A DNA stretch of 32,843 nucleotides from the NCBI GenBank assembly GCA_029552125.1, contig JAKPEE010000071.1, positions 1 to 32,843 on the forward strand, given 5' to 3'. Below, piece by piece: positions 15,547-23,115 of the stretch. Under the pieces are notes generated by a model, which did no database searches, was not told the DNA's origin, and saw only the letters and a program-made list of their open reading frames with translations. The DNA is from Bacillota bacterium (GTDB taxonomy: Bacteria; Bacillota; Dethiobacteria; DTU022). Made by a program: the position numbers and the translations under genes. Numbering within the stretch: position 1 is the stretch's first letter; every line of letters starts with the position of its first letter.

Positions 15547-16236
15547 ATGGCAGGGGTTGATTTAATGGTAGTGACGCCGCATCCGGATGATGCTGAGTTC
15601 GGTATCGCCGGCACCGTAGCCCGCCTGGTTCGTGAAGGAAAAACGGTTGTTTACGTGGTTTGCACCAGCGGAGAGAAAGGTACCGGCGACCGGGCGGTGA
15701 AACCGCAGGAGCTGGCCAAAAGGCGGGAACAGGAGCAGGCCGCCGCCGCCATCCTGGGCGTGCGGGAGGTAGTCTTTTTGCGCTACGAGGACCAGGGCCT
15801 GGAAGACAGCGCACCGTTCCGCAAGGAGATTGTGCGCTGCATCCGCACCTTTCGCCCGCACACGGTGGCCACCACTGACCCTTACCGCCGCTATATCTGG
15901 CACCGGGATCACCGTATCACCGGCCGGGTGGTGCTGGATGCGGTATTCCCCTACGCCCGGGATCACCTGTCCTATCCCGACCTGCTGGAGGCAGGCCTGG
16001 AGCCGCACAAGGTGCGGGAGCTGCTCTTCTGGGGCACCGACGAGCCCAACTACCGGGTCGATATTACCGCTACCTTTGCTTTGAAGCTGCAGGCGCTGCG
16101 CTGCCACGAAAGCCAGGTTGGCGGCCACCGCTTTGCCGCCGTTGAAGAGTGGGTGCGGGAGCGGGCCCGCGCCGCAGCCGCAGGGGTAGATTTTGAACTG
16201 GGCGAGATGTTCCACCGGGAGGAGATCCGCTGGTAA
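15547..16236 (+). CDS. PIG-L/LmbE family N-deacetylase (MshB/BshB-like)
   Basis: A 229-residue zinc-dependent deacetylase that removes acetyl from an N-acetylglucosamine conjugate. The zinc and catalytic motif is TPHPDDAEFG, with H12, D14 and D15. A second motif, WHRDHRITG with H119 and H122, supplies the remaining ligands. Length fits the shorter BshB/LmbE group and not the ~300-residue MshB. AAAAGGAG precedes the ATG, 15 bases after the glycosyltransferase stop, so it is the third gene of the operon. A GlcNAc transferase followed by a GlcNAc deacetylase is the core of both mycothiol and bacillithiol synthesis. Here the transferase looks MshA-like, so GlcNAc-inositol is the likeliest substrate by inference. 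Confidence 0.88.
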   Translation: MAGVDLMVVTPHPDDAEFGIAGTVARLVREGKTVVYVVCTSGEKGTGDRAVKPQELAKRREQEQAAAAILGVREVVFLRYEDQGLEDSAPFRKEIVRCIRTFRPHTVATTDPYRRYIWHRDHRITGRVVLDAVFPYARDHLSYPDLLEAGLEPHKVRELLFWGTDEPNYRVDITATFALKLQALRCHESQVGGHRFAAVEEWVRERARAAAAGVDFELGEMFHREEIRW

Positions 16237-16288
16237 ACTGCTCCCTCTGCCGGGTTAGTGGCAGCGTTCGCCATGGCCCGGCACCGGG

Positions 16289-16315
16289 CAGGGCTGTTTA
16301 TCCCTGTCTTTTTTT
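16289..16315 (+). terminator. Terminator after the deacetylase gene
   Basis: CAGGG (16289-16293) and CCCTG (16302-16306) form a short stem followed by a T-rich run to 16315. A second GC hairpin GCCCGG-CA-CCGGGC lies immediately upstream. This ends the acyltransferase-glycosyltransferase-deacetylase operon, ahead of the convergent hydrolase gene. Confidence 0.55.
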
Positions 16316-16364
16316 ATCCCGGTAATATAAATGGACCTTGGGCGTTACATTCCCTCCAACAACC

Positions 16365-17015
16365 TTACCGCCCCAGCCAGGTTACATCGCCGCAGAGGTG
16401 GGGATCCAGGGGGCGAGCGGCGAACTGCCGGTATTGCTCCAATTCCGCCTGCACCCGGGTGGAGGCGCCGTGCCCGGGGAAGAGCAGGGTTTCGCCGGGC
16501 AGGGTAAAGATCTTCTCCGTGATCGAGCGGATGATCTGCTGTAAATCGGCGGGGGTGGCGGTTTTGCCTGGCCCGCCGGGGAAGATCGTATCGCCGCAGA
16601 TAAGGCAGCCCTTAATTAGAAAACAGAGGCTGCCCGGGGTGTGCCCCGGGGTATGCAGTACTGCCAGGGAGAGCCTGCCGCAGGCGACGCTGTCGCCGTC
16701 CCGGAGCAGCAGGTCCGGGCGCACCGGCAGGGCGTCTCCGTCGGCGCCGTGGGCGGCCACCGGGATTTGCAGCCTGTTTTTCAACTCCTCCAGGGCCAGG
16801 GTATGATCGGCGTGGCCGTGGGTGATTAAGATGTAACGGGGCCTGGTTCCTTCCAACTGTTTAATGATCGCCTCAGCTTCCCCGGGAGCGTCCACGAGGA
16901 TACTGTCACCGCTTTCCCGGCAGACGAGGAGATAGGCGTTGGTGCCGAAGGGGGCGGTCTCCAGTCGGAGCAGGCGCATAGCCCCCTCATCGATCACGGT
17001 TTGCACTGTGGCCAT
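16365..17015 (-). CDS. Metallo-beta-lactamase fold hydrolase (glyoxalase II-like)
   Basis: A 216-residue MBL-fold hydrolase, usually a thioester or phosphodiester hydrolase with two metals. The metal motif is THGHADHT with H66, H68, D70 and H71. HTPGHTPGSLCF and CGDTIFPGGPGKT supply further ligands, and FPGHGA gives the last histidine. The short length fits glyoxalase II-like bacterial enzymes without the long C-terminal substrate domain. An AGGATGG site precedes the ATG; an internal ATG at residue 13 is an alternative. It converges on the deacetylase gene. A role in thiol-dependent detoxification, breaking S-acyl conjugates, would suit its position beside a possible low-molecular-weight thiol operon, but that is inference. 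Confidence 0.88.
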   Translation of the reverse strand: MATVQTVIDEGAMRLLRLETAPFGTNAYLLVCRESGDSILVDAPGEAEAIIKQLEGTRPRYILITHGHADHTLALEELKNRLQIPVAAHGADGDALPVRPDLLLRDGDSVACGRLSLAVLHTPGHTPGSLCFLIKGCLICGDTIFPGGPGKTATPADLQQIIRSITEKIFTLPGETLLFPGHGASTRVQAELEQYRQFAARPLDPHLCGDVTWLGR

Positions 17016-17202
17016 AAAGGTCCCATCCTTTCTGAAAAGGTTTATATTACCATTATATCATTACCGGCTGCCTCGCCTGTTACTGAAGGCTCGAGACAGG
17101 CCGGGCAGCCTGGCAACCTGCTTGAATGGAACAGGCATGCTATTCCCATTTAACAGTAAAAACCGGGATGACCATACCGGCGCAGAGGAGGGAAAGTAAA
17201 TA

Positions 17203-17256
17203 ATGCTCACTTCGATCACCAACAGCAACTACCCCTCTCGAGCAGATACGGGTTAA
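17203..17256 (+). CDS. Possible 17-residue peptide or truncated gene start
   Basis: A short frame encoding MLTSITNSNYPSRADTG follows GAGGAGGGAAAG in the gap between the hydrolase and the regulator. The ribosome site is strong though 11 bases away. It may be the beginning of a deleted gene, a leader peptide, or nothing. Confidence 0.15.
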   Translation: MLTSITNSNYPSRADTG

Positions 17257-17272
17257 AGCAAAGCCACCGGGC

Positions 17273-17575
17273 TTAACACTCCTTTTTGATCACCTTCTCC
17301 AGGGATTCAACATAGCGGGTAAAGGCTTTTCTCCCTGTTTCGGTTAAAGAGTAGCTGGTTTGCGGATTTTTACCGGCGAATCTTTTGTTGATCTGTATAT
17401 AACCGCATTTTTCCAGTTTTTGCGTATGGGTGCTCAGGTTGCCGTCTGTGGTGCCGGTTAACTCTTTCAAGGCGTTAAACCCCAGGGCAGGCTGGTTAAA
17501 AAGGGCGGCCACTATGGCCAGCCGGACCTGTGACTGGAATACCGGGTTATATTCTATGACCGGCCGTTCTACCAT
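17273..17575 (-). CDS. Winged-helix transcriptional regulator (HTH_34-type)
   Basis: A 100-residue one-domain DNA-binding protein. Residues 12-75 form a winged helix: VRLAIVAALFNQPALGFNAL is the first helices, LKELTGTTDGNLSTHTQKLE is the recognition helix region, and CGYIQINKRFAGKNPQTSYSL the wing, with TETGRKAFTRYVESLEKV the dimer helix. This is the pattern of the short ArsR/MarR-like family that often travels with a membrane protein. Its start lies inside the end of the membrane-protein gene (29-base overlap), so the two are co-translated. It may autoregulate through the inverted repeat at 18183-18199. The ligand is unknown. Confidence 0.85.
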   Translation of the reverse strand: MVERPVIEYNPVFQSQVRLAIVAALFNQPALGFNALKELTGTTDGNLSTHTQKLEKCGYIQINKRFAGKNPQTSYSLTETGRKAFTRYVESLEKVIKKEC

Positions 17576-18161
17576 CTCTTTTACCCCTGTTCTTTTTCAG
17601 GCTTAGCATGGCGATAACAAGGAATCCCCCGCCGGTGACCAGGCCAAATATAGAAGGCTGCCAGTCCGGGAAATATACCATCACTATGGAAACGGGAAAG
17701 CAGAGCACTCCCAGGTAGAGGGCCGGGCGGTGCAGAAACAGCCCTGTTGCAACCAGGACAAGTCCGGTAATGATGATAATAAAAACCATGATGAACTTTG
17801 CTTCGTAGATCGATAGCACAAGGGAGAGGCATACGATGATCGCCATGGCCAGGCTACCGGAACCCCAGAGCAAACCGAATATCCAGCTATAATAGTTTGT
17901 GGCCTGCGGGAGGGTAACTTTGTCGGCCTTACCGATAATGATGCTCCCTGCTGCGCCAATGAGGACAAAGATAATCCACAGCAAAGGATAAGCCCAGGGG
18001 GCGGGTTCTGCCAGGAAAAATAGCTGTTGCACCAGTGAGGCCGCCAGGATCAACGAACCCCATAAGATAAAATAAGGGGCCTGGTTGCTGAAGTAAATAT
18101 TAGTTTTTTCAAAAACACTTTTAATCACGGCTACATCTTTAAGGGCCTGCTCTCTTTCCAT
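17547..18161 (-). CDS. Six-helix membrane protein of unknown function
   Basis: A 204-residue polytopic membrane protein with about six hydrophobic helices, including APYFILWGSLILAASLVQQL, LLWIIFVLIGAAGSIII, LLWGSGSLAMAIIVCLSLVL and FIMVFIIIITGLVLVATGLF. The short cytoplasmic N-terminus is charged (MEREQALKDVAVIKSVFEK). The ATG at 18161 is chosen because GAAGGGAAG lies just upstream; a more distal in-frame ATG at 18179 would overlap that site. It is first in a two-gene unit with the winged-helix regulator. Pairs of this kind are common in Firmicutes, where the membrane protein may sense or transport the inducer. I do not recognise a specific family. Confidence 0.75.
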   Translation of the reverse strand: MEREQALKDVAVIKSVFEKTNIYFSNQAPYFILWGSLILAASLVQQLFFLAEPAPWAYPLLWIIFVLIGAAGSIIIGKADKVTLPQATNYYSWIFGLLWGSGSLAMAIIVCLSLVLSIYEAKFIMVFIIIITGLVLVATGLFLHRPALYLGVLCFPVSIVMVYFPDWQPSIFGLVTGGGFLVIAMLSLKKNRGKRDGRTAGHRI

Positions 18162-18182
18162 AAAAACACTTCCCTTCAAAGA

Positions 18183-18229
18183 ACTTTGTCTGGCAAAGTA
18201 ATTATAGCAGTTTTTAACAACACTGTCAA
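18183..18229 (-). promoter_or_regulatory. Perfect sigma-A promoter and operator-like repeat for the membrane protein/regulator operon
   Basis: On the minus strand, TTGACA (plus 18224-18229), 17 bases, TATAAT (18201-18206): both hexamers and the spacing are exact consensus. The inverted repeat ACTTTG-N5-CAAAGT (18183-18199) covers the expected start of transcription. Such a strong promoter normally needs repression, and the winged-helix protein encoded downstream is the obvious candidate repressor. Confidence 0.8.
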
Positions 18230-18238
18230 AGAAAAAAT

Positions 18239-18267
18239 TTTACGATAACAGCGGTAGCAGCTATAAT
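18239..18267 (+). promoter_or_regulatory. Divergent promoter for the inositol-phosphate synthase gene
   Basis: TTTACG (18239-18244), a 17-base spacer and TATAAT (18262-18267) point toward ino1, leaving a leader of about 90 bases. Its -35 element is only 9 bases from the -35 of the divergent minus-strand promoter, so the two promoters may be controlled together. A second TATAAT at 18318-18323 lacks a good -35. Confidence 0.5.
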
Positions 18268-18365
18268 CTCCAGAAAAACGGGAAAAGGCAAACATACCCT
18301 AAAACGGCCATTTAGGTTATAATTATGCTTGTAAAAATAATAAGCCAGGACATGGGAGAAGTGAT

Positions 18366-19460
18366 ATGCCGAAGATAAAAGTTGCAATTGTTGGGGTGGG
18401 AAACTGCGCCAGCGCGCTCATTCAGGGGATCCATTACTACGCTCAGAAAAACGGGGCAGACGCCGTGGGCCTGATGCACTGGGACCTGGGCGGCTACAAG
18501 CCGCAGGATATTGAAGTGGTGGCCGCCTTTGATATTGACGCCCGCAAAGTGGGCCGGGAGCTGCGAGAAGCCATCGCGGCGCCTCCCAACTGCGCCGTAA
18601 CTTTTTGCCCGGACCTTCCCGCCGGCGGCCCGGTGGTGCGGATGGGGCGCATTTTGGACGGCGTGGCGGAACATATGCGCCGCTACGAGGCAGAATATAC
18701 TTTTGTGCCCGGCACCGGGCCGGAGCCCTCCGCGGAAGAGGTGATCGGGATCTTGAAAAGTTCCGGCGCGGAAATTCTCCTCAATTACCTGCCCGTGGGC
18801 TCGGAAGAGGCGACCCGTTTCTACGCCCGCTGCGCCCTGGAAGCGGGGCTCGGTTTCATCAATAATATTCCGGTGTTTATCGCCAGCGATCCGGGCTGGG
18901 CTGAAGAATTTGCTTCACGGAACCTGCCCCTGATCGGGGACGATATCAAGTCACAGCTTGGCGCCACGGTGCTGCATCGCACCCTGGCCGACCTGTTTAA
19001 CCGCAGGGGAGTGACGCTGGATCGCTCCTACCAGTTGAATACCGGGGGCAATACCGATTTTCTGAATATGCTTAACCGGGACAGGCTGGCCTCCAAAAAA
19101 ATATCCAAGACCGAGGCGGTGCAGTCCGCCGCCGGCCGCCGCCTTCCGGATCGGGACATCCACGTCGGCCCCAGCGACTATGTGCCCTGGCAGAAGGACA
19201 ACAAGATCTGCTTTCTGCGCATGGAGGGGCGCATTTTTGGTGACGTGCCGATCAACCTGGAGCTGCGCTTAAGCGTGCAGGATTCGCCCAACTCCGCCGG
19301 CATCGCCATCGACGCCATCCGCTGCTGCCGGCTGGCCCTGGACCGGGGAGTGGGAGGAGTGCTAATCGGCCCCTCCGCTTATTTTTCCAAGCACCCGCCC
19401 GTGCAGTACCCGGACTGGCAGGCGCACCAGATGACAGAGGAGTTTATTAAGGGGCCGTAA
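18366..19460 (+). CDS. ino1: Inositol-3-phosphate synthase (actinobacterial/archaeal-type Ino1)
   Basis: A 364-residue NAD-dependent enzyme that converts glucose-6-phosphate to 1D-myo-inositol-3-phosphate. The Rossmann motif is VGVGNCASALIQGIHYY, followed by GLMHWDLGGYKPQDIEVV and AAFDIDARKVGREL. The catalytic core has GDDIKSQLGATVLHRTLADL, LNTGGNTDFLNMLNRDRL, SKKISKTEAV and HVGPSDYVPW, then GRIFGDVPINLEL and DSPNSAGIAIDAIRC. Length and motifs match the ~365-residue Mycobacterium/archaeal enzyme and not the long eukaryotic form. The ATG follows GGGAGAAGTG. Inositol synthesis is uncommon in Firmicutes. Two kilobases upstream lies the MshA-like glycosyltransferase that could use this product. 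Confidence 0.93.
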   Translation: MPKIKVAIVGVGNCASALIQGIHYYAQKNGADAVGLMHWDLGGYKPQDIEVVAAFDIDARKVGRELREAIAAPPNCAVTFCPDLPAGGPVVRMGRILDGVAEHMRRYEAEYTFVPGTGPEPSAEEVIGILKSSGAEILLNYLPVGSEEATRFYARCALEAGLGFINNIPVFIASDPGWAEEFASRNLPLIGDDIKSQLGATVLHRTLADLFNRRGVTLDRSYQLNTGGNTDFLNMLNRDRLASKKISKTEAVQSAAGRRLPDRDIHVGPSDYVPWQKDNKICFLRMEGRIFGDVPINLELRLSVQDSPNSAGIAIDAIRCCRLALDRGVGGVLIGPSAYFSKHPPVQYPDWQAHQMTEEFIKGP

Positions 19461-19558
19461 TCATGCACCCTTGAACCGCCAGGATCATACCGTCATAGCC
19501 CGGGCGGAGAGGGTAGTGATTGATTTTCTGGTGACTTCAGGTTCCCGCCCCTGTATCC

Positions 19559-21550
19559 CTATAGCTTCAGGCCTACCTCAAACCCTTCCCTGATTGCTTC
19601 AGTAAGCTTGCGCGGCTTGACGGCGTCGCCGACTAGGTGCAGCTCCGCCACCCGTCCTTGCAACTGTCCGGCCAGTTCATTGGCGGAGCATGCGCCTATG
19701 GCCAGGACAACGGTGTCCGCGGGGATCAGGGTTTCCGCGCCGTCTTTTTCCACGACCACGCCTTCCGTGGTGACGGCCTTGACGGTGGTCTCGTCCATCA
19801 CCTTGATGCCCAGGCGGCGGATATTTTTCAACACTACCCAGCGGGTGCTGATGCCGATATCGCGGCCTAGACTCTTGAACTGCTCCACAATGGCCACCTC
19901 GCGGGTGCCGCGATTGAGCAGGCGGCGCAGGGTTTCCAGATCTTCGGCTTCATTTTCCACCAGGAATTTAAGGATTTCGGCAGAGATGGTGCCCTTTTCG
20001 GCGATGGTCACGGCGGTTTCGCAGCCCACGGCGCCACCGCCAACAACCACCACCCGCCGGCCGGGATTGGCGGAGCCGTCCAGCACGGCCAGGGCTGTGA
20101 CTACTTTTTCCGGATCGGCAACCGGGAAGGGGGCCGGTGCGGGCCGGGCTCCGGTGGCCAGGACAACGGCATCAGCGTTGAAGGCAGCGATATCAGCGGC
20201 GGTGGCCTCCCGCTGCAGCTCGATCTCTACACCCAGCCGGTTCAACTCGTGCGCGTAGTAATTGAGCAGGGTGGCAAACTCGTGCTTGCCGGGAGGGCAG
20301 GCGGCGTAAGGCAACTGTCCGCCGAGGCGGGGCTCCTTTTCCCATAGGGTGACGCGGTGGCCGCGCTCTGCAGCCAGGCGGGCCGCTTCCAGCCCGGCCG
20401 GCCCCCCGCCCACTACCAGGATGCGGCGGGGAACCCGGGCCGGTTCAATTTTAATTTCATGCTCCCGCCCGGCCAGGGGGTTGATAGCGCAGAAAACATC
20501 CTGCAGGGTGAAGACGGAATCCATGCAGCCCTGGTTGCAGGCAATACAGCGGCGGATGGATTGATAGCGGCCGCTTCTGGTTTTTTCAGGCAGCTCGGGA
20601 TCGGCAATGAGCGGCCGGCCCATATTGACCAGGTCTGCCAGGCCGTCTTTTAAGATTTCTTCGGCGACCAGAGGGTCGTTGAGGCGATTGCTGGCGATGA
20701 CCGGCACCTGGACCGCCTCTTTAATCCCCCGGGCCAGGTAGGCAAAGCCGCCGCGGGGCAGGTCGCCGGTAATCTGGGGCACCCGGGTTTCATGCCAGCC
20801 GCCGGTGACATTAAAACAGTCGGCCCCGGCCTTTTCCAGCTCTTTGGCGAAGAAGGCCGCTTCCTTGTTGGTATTGCTCCCGGGGATGAAATCATGCCCT
20901 GACAGCCTTACCACAAGCGGGTAGTCGGGCCCAACCCTGGCGCGGACCCGTTCGACAACTTCCACGCCAAAGCGGCAGCGGTTTTCCAGGGAACCGCCAT
21001 AACGGTCCGTGCGCAGGTTGGTCACCGGGGAGAAAAACTGGCAAATCAGGTAGCCGGCGCTGGCAATAATCTCCACCGCGTCGAAACCGGCCTGTTTAGC
21101 CCGCCGGGCGGCGGCAGCAAAGCTTTCGATGACCATTTCGATCTCTTCCAGGGTCATCTCCCGCGGGGTTTCCCGGGTAAAGCGGGAAGGCACAGCCGAA
21201 GGGGCCAGGGCCTGCTGCCCGCTGAACATGGAATGGGTGTAGCGGCCGGCCTGGTAAAGCTGGGCCGCCACCCGGGCCCCGGCGTTTTTAACCGCTCCGG
21301 CCAGGGCAGCCAGCCCCTCGATAAAGCGATCATCATAGATTCCAATCATCATCGGGCCGCCCCCGATGCGATCGATCGCGCACCCGCCGACGGTGATTAA
21401 AGCCGCGCCTCCTTCGGCCCTGGTTTGATAATACTTGATCAGGCGCTCATTGACCGTTCCGTCCGGGGTGAAGCAGTGGTGAATGGCAGGCATGCAGATA
21501 CGGTTTTTTAACTCCATGGTCCCGATTTTAACCGGCTCAAAAATTAACAT
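19559..21550 (-). CDS. NADH:flavin oxidoreductase, 2,4-dienoyl-CoA reductase-like
   Basis: A 663-residue multi-cofactor enzyme of the FadH/trimethylamine-dehydrogenase family. Residues 1 to about 350 are an FMN TIM barrel (MLIFEPVKIGTMELKNRI). The 4Fe-4S ligands are in CIACNQGC plus a Cys 12 residues on (C-x2-C-x3-C-x11-C). The C-terminal FAD/NAD(P) domains begin RRILVVGGGPAGLEAARLA, with a second GxGxxG in VVVVGGGAVGCETAV. SAGYLICQFF and GGWHETRVPQ correspond to the catalytic Tyr and His of FadH, so reduction of an unsaturated acyl-CoA or enoate fits better than amine oxidation. ATG 21550 is chosen because GGAGGGAG precedes it. It appears to be a single gene. Confidence 0.88.
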   Translation of the reverse strand: MLIFEPVKIGTMELKNRICMPAIHHCFTPDGTVNERLIKYYQTRAEGGAALITVGGCAIDRIGGGPMMIGIYDDRFIEGLAALAGAVKNAGARVAAQLYQAGRYTHSMFSGQQALAPSAVPSRFTRETPREMTLEEIEMVIESFAAAARRAKQAGFDAVEIIASAGYLICQFFSPVTNLRTDRYGGSLENRCRFGVEVVERVRARVGPDYPLVVRLSGHDFIPGSNTNKEAAFFAKELEKAGADCFNVTGGWHETRVPQITGDLPRGGFAYLARGIKEAVQVPVIASNRLNDPLVAEEILKDGLADLVNMGRPLIADPELPEKTRSGRYQSIRRCIACNQGCMDSVFTLQDVFCAINPLAGREHEIKIEPARVPRRILVVGGGPAGLEAARLAAERGHRVTLWEKEPRLGGQLPYAACPPGKHEFATLLNYYAHELNRLGVEIELQREATAADIAAFNADAVVLATGARPAPAPFPVADPEKVVTALAVLDGSANPGRRVVVVGGGAVGCETAVTIAEKGTISAEILKFLVENEAEDLETLRRLLNRGTREVAIVEQFKSLGRDIGISTRWVVLKNIRRLGIKVMDETTVKAVTTEGVVVEKDGAETLIPADTVVLAIGACSANELAGQLQGRVAELHLVGDAVKPRKLTEAIREGFEVGLKL

Positions 21551-21790
21551 AGTTGCTCTCCCTCCAAATAATTTCAAGGCCAAGTTCGATCTCTTTAAAT
21601 TTGGATTATAAATCCATTTATTAATATTCGGCATATTTTTATAATTGCCTGCAGGCGTAAGAAATTCGCTCATTCACAGCCCGTCCCGCACCGCTGCCAG
21701 AATTTTGAAGGCAATTAATGCCAGGTCAGGCAGGAATTACGGTAAGAGAGGTTGAAGTAAAATTACAATAGGGGAAGGCGGAAGAATAAC

Positions 21791-22978
21791 ATGGCGGAAG
21801 CCCAGGCCAGAGATATTATCCTGTGCGATCTGGATGCCTTTTTTGCTTCGGTAGAACAGCGGGACCACCCGGAATACCGCGGCCGCCCGGTTATCGTGGG
21901 AGGCAGCGCCTCTTCCCGCGGGGTTGTTTCCACGTGCTCATACGAAGCGCGCCGTTTTGGGGTCCATTCGGCCATGCCCATGGCCCGGGCGGTTAAGCTA
22001 TGTCCGGGCGCCATTTTTTTACCGGGTAACATGAAGCTATACCGCGCTGTATCCGAGCAGGTCATGGCCCTGTACGAGAGATTCACCCCCGACATTGAAG
22101 CGGTATCCATCGACGAGGCCTACCTGGCGGTGCCTCGCGGCGAGGGGCTTAAGACAGCGGCCAAAATTCGCCGGGCGGTACGCGACGAGCTTGAACTGCC
22201 GCTGACGGCCGGTGTTTCCACAAACAAACTCCTGGCCAAGATAGCCTGTGGAATGGCCAAGCCTGACGGCTTAGACAGCCTCTGGCCGGAAGAGGTGCCT
22301 CAAAAATTGTGGCCGCTGCCTTTGAAAGTGCTGCCGGGGATCGGTCCGGTCTCCGCAGAAAAGCTGCACCGGGTCGGCATTAAGACCGTGGGAGATCTGG
22401 CTGCCACCCCTGAATCTGTCCTGGTGCAGCAACTGGGACAGGCGGCGGCGGCAGAGTGCCGGCAGCATGCCCGGGGTATAGATTCGCGGCCCCTTGAGCC
22501 GGTTCGCCAGGCCAAATCATTTTCCGAGGAACAAACCTTTGCTACTGATGTGGCCGGACCGGAGGCCCTGAAGGCGGTGCTGATGGAACAGGCAGAGGAG
22601 CTGGGTTACCGCCTGCGCGCCGCCGGGATGCGCGCCCGCACGGTGGGCCTGAAACTGCGCTTTGCCGATTACACCACCATCACCCGTGATGTCACGCTGG
22701 CTGAGGCGACAGACCGTGATTCTGAAATTTACCGGGTGACGGTGCAGTTGTTTGAGCGCTGCGGAGGGGAGGGCCCCTGGCGCCTGGCCGGCAGCCGTGT
22801 TTCCAACCTGGAAACCAGCCGGCAGTTAACCATCTTTGCGCCTCCGCCCGGGGCAGTGAAAGAAGACAAGCTGGGAGAGGTGCGTGACCGCTTGCGCAAT
22901 AAATACGGCACTGAAGTATTATTCCGGGCCCGGCGGCTGGCCGGCAGTGAAGCCGGGCATAGAAAACCTGGCCGGTGA
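21791..22978 (+). CDS. dinB: DNA polymerase IV (Y-family translesion polymerase)
   Basis: A 395-residue Y-family polymerase that copies past damaged bases. The palm has ILCDLDAFFASVEQ and the catalytic SIDEAYLAV. VVSTCSYEARRFGVHSAMPM is the finger region, LPLTAGVSTNKLLAKIACGM and KVLPGIGPVSAEKL are the thumb and helix-hairpin-helix, and the little finger ends at about residue 350. A beta-clamp-binding motif QLTIF is followed by the usual C-terminal helix DRLRNKYGTEVLF. The ATG follows GGGGAAGGCGGAAG. No LexA-type box is obvious upstream. It lies in the same direction as three further genes, two of which also look DNA-repair-related. Confidence 0.93.
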   Translation: MAEAQARDIILCDLDAFFASVEQRDHPEYRGRPVIVGGSASSRGVVSTCSYEARRFGVHSAMPMARAVKLCPGAIFLPGNMKLYRAVSEQVMALYERFTPDIEAVSIDEAYLAVPRGEGLKTAAKIRRAVRDELELPLTAGVSTNKLLAKIACGMAKPDGLDSLWPEEVPQKLWPLPLKVLPGIGPVSAEKLHRVGIKTVGDLAATPESVLVQQLGQAAAAECRQHARGIDSRPLEPVRQAKSFSEEQTFATDVAGPEALKAVLMEQAEELGYRLRAAGMRARTVGLKLRFADYTTITRDVTLAEATDRDSEIYRVTVQLFERCGGEGPWRLAGSRVSNLETSRQLTIFAPPPGAVKEDKLGEVRDRLRNKYGTEVLFRARRLAGSEAGHRKPGR

Positions 22979-23001
22979 GCGGCGCCGCATCATCTTTTTT
23001 T
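22979..23001 (+). terminator. Possible terminator after dinB
   Basis: A perfect 10-base palindrome GCGGCGCCGC (22979-22988) is followed six bases later by a run of seven T. The palindrome has no room for a normal loop, so the call is uncertain. Confidence 0.3.
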
Positions 23002-23115
23002 CATTTACCGCTTGCTCAAAGATATGGCGGCAAAACTGGACCGGAACAGTGCTGAAACAAAGCAAGAACAATCTTGATTCCGGTCAAGCATAGTGGAGCG
23101 GAGGGAGGAGAGAAT

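Noticed and set aside
19559-21550. Trimethylamine dehydrogenase assignment for the flavoprotein, suggested by the MttB homologue nearby
   Set aside because: The active-site stretches SAGYLI and GGWHE match 2,4-dienoyl-CoA reductase-type enzymes, not the amine dehydrogenase.
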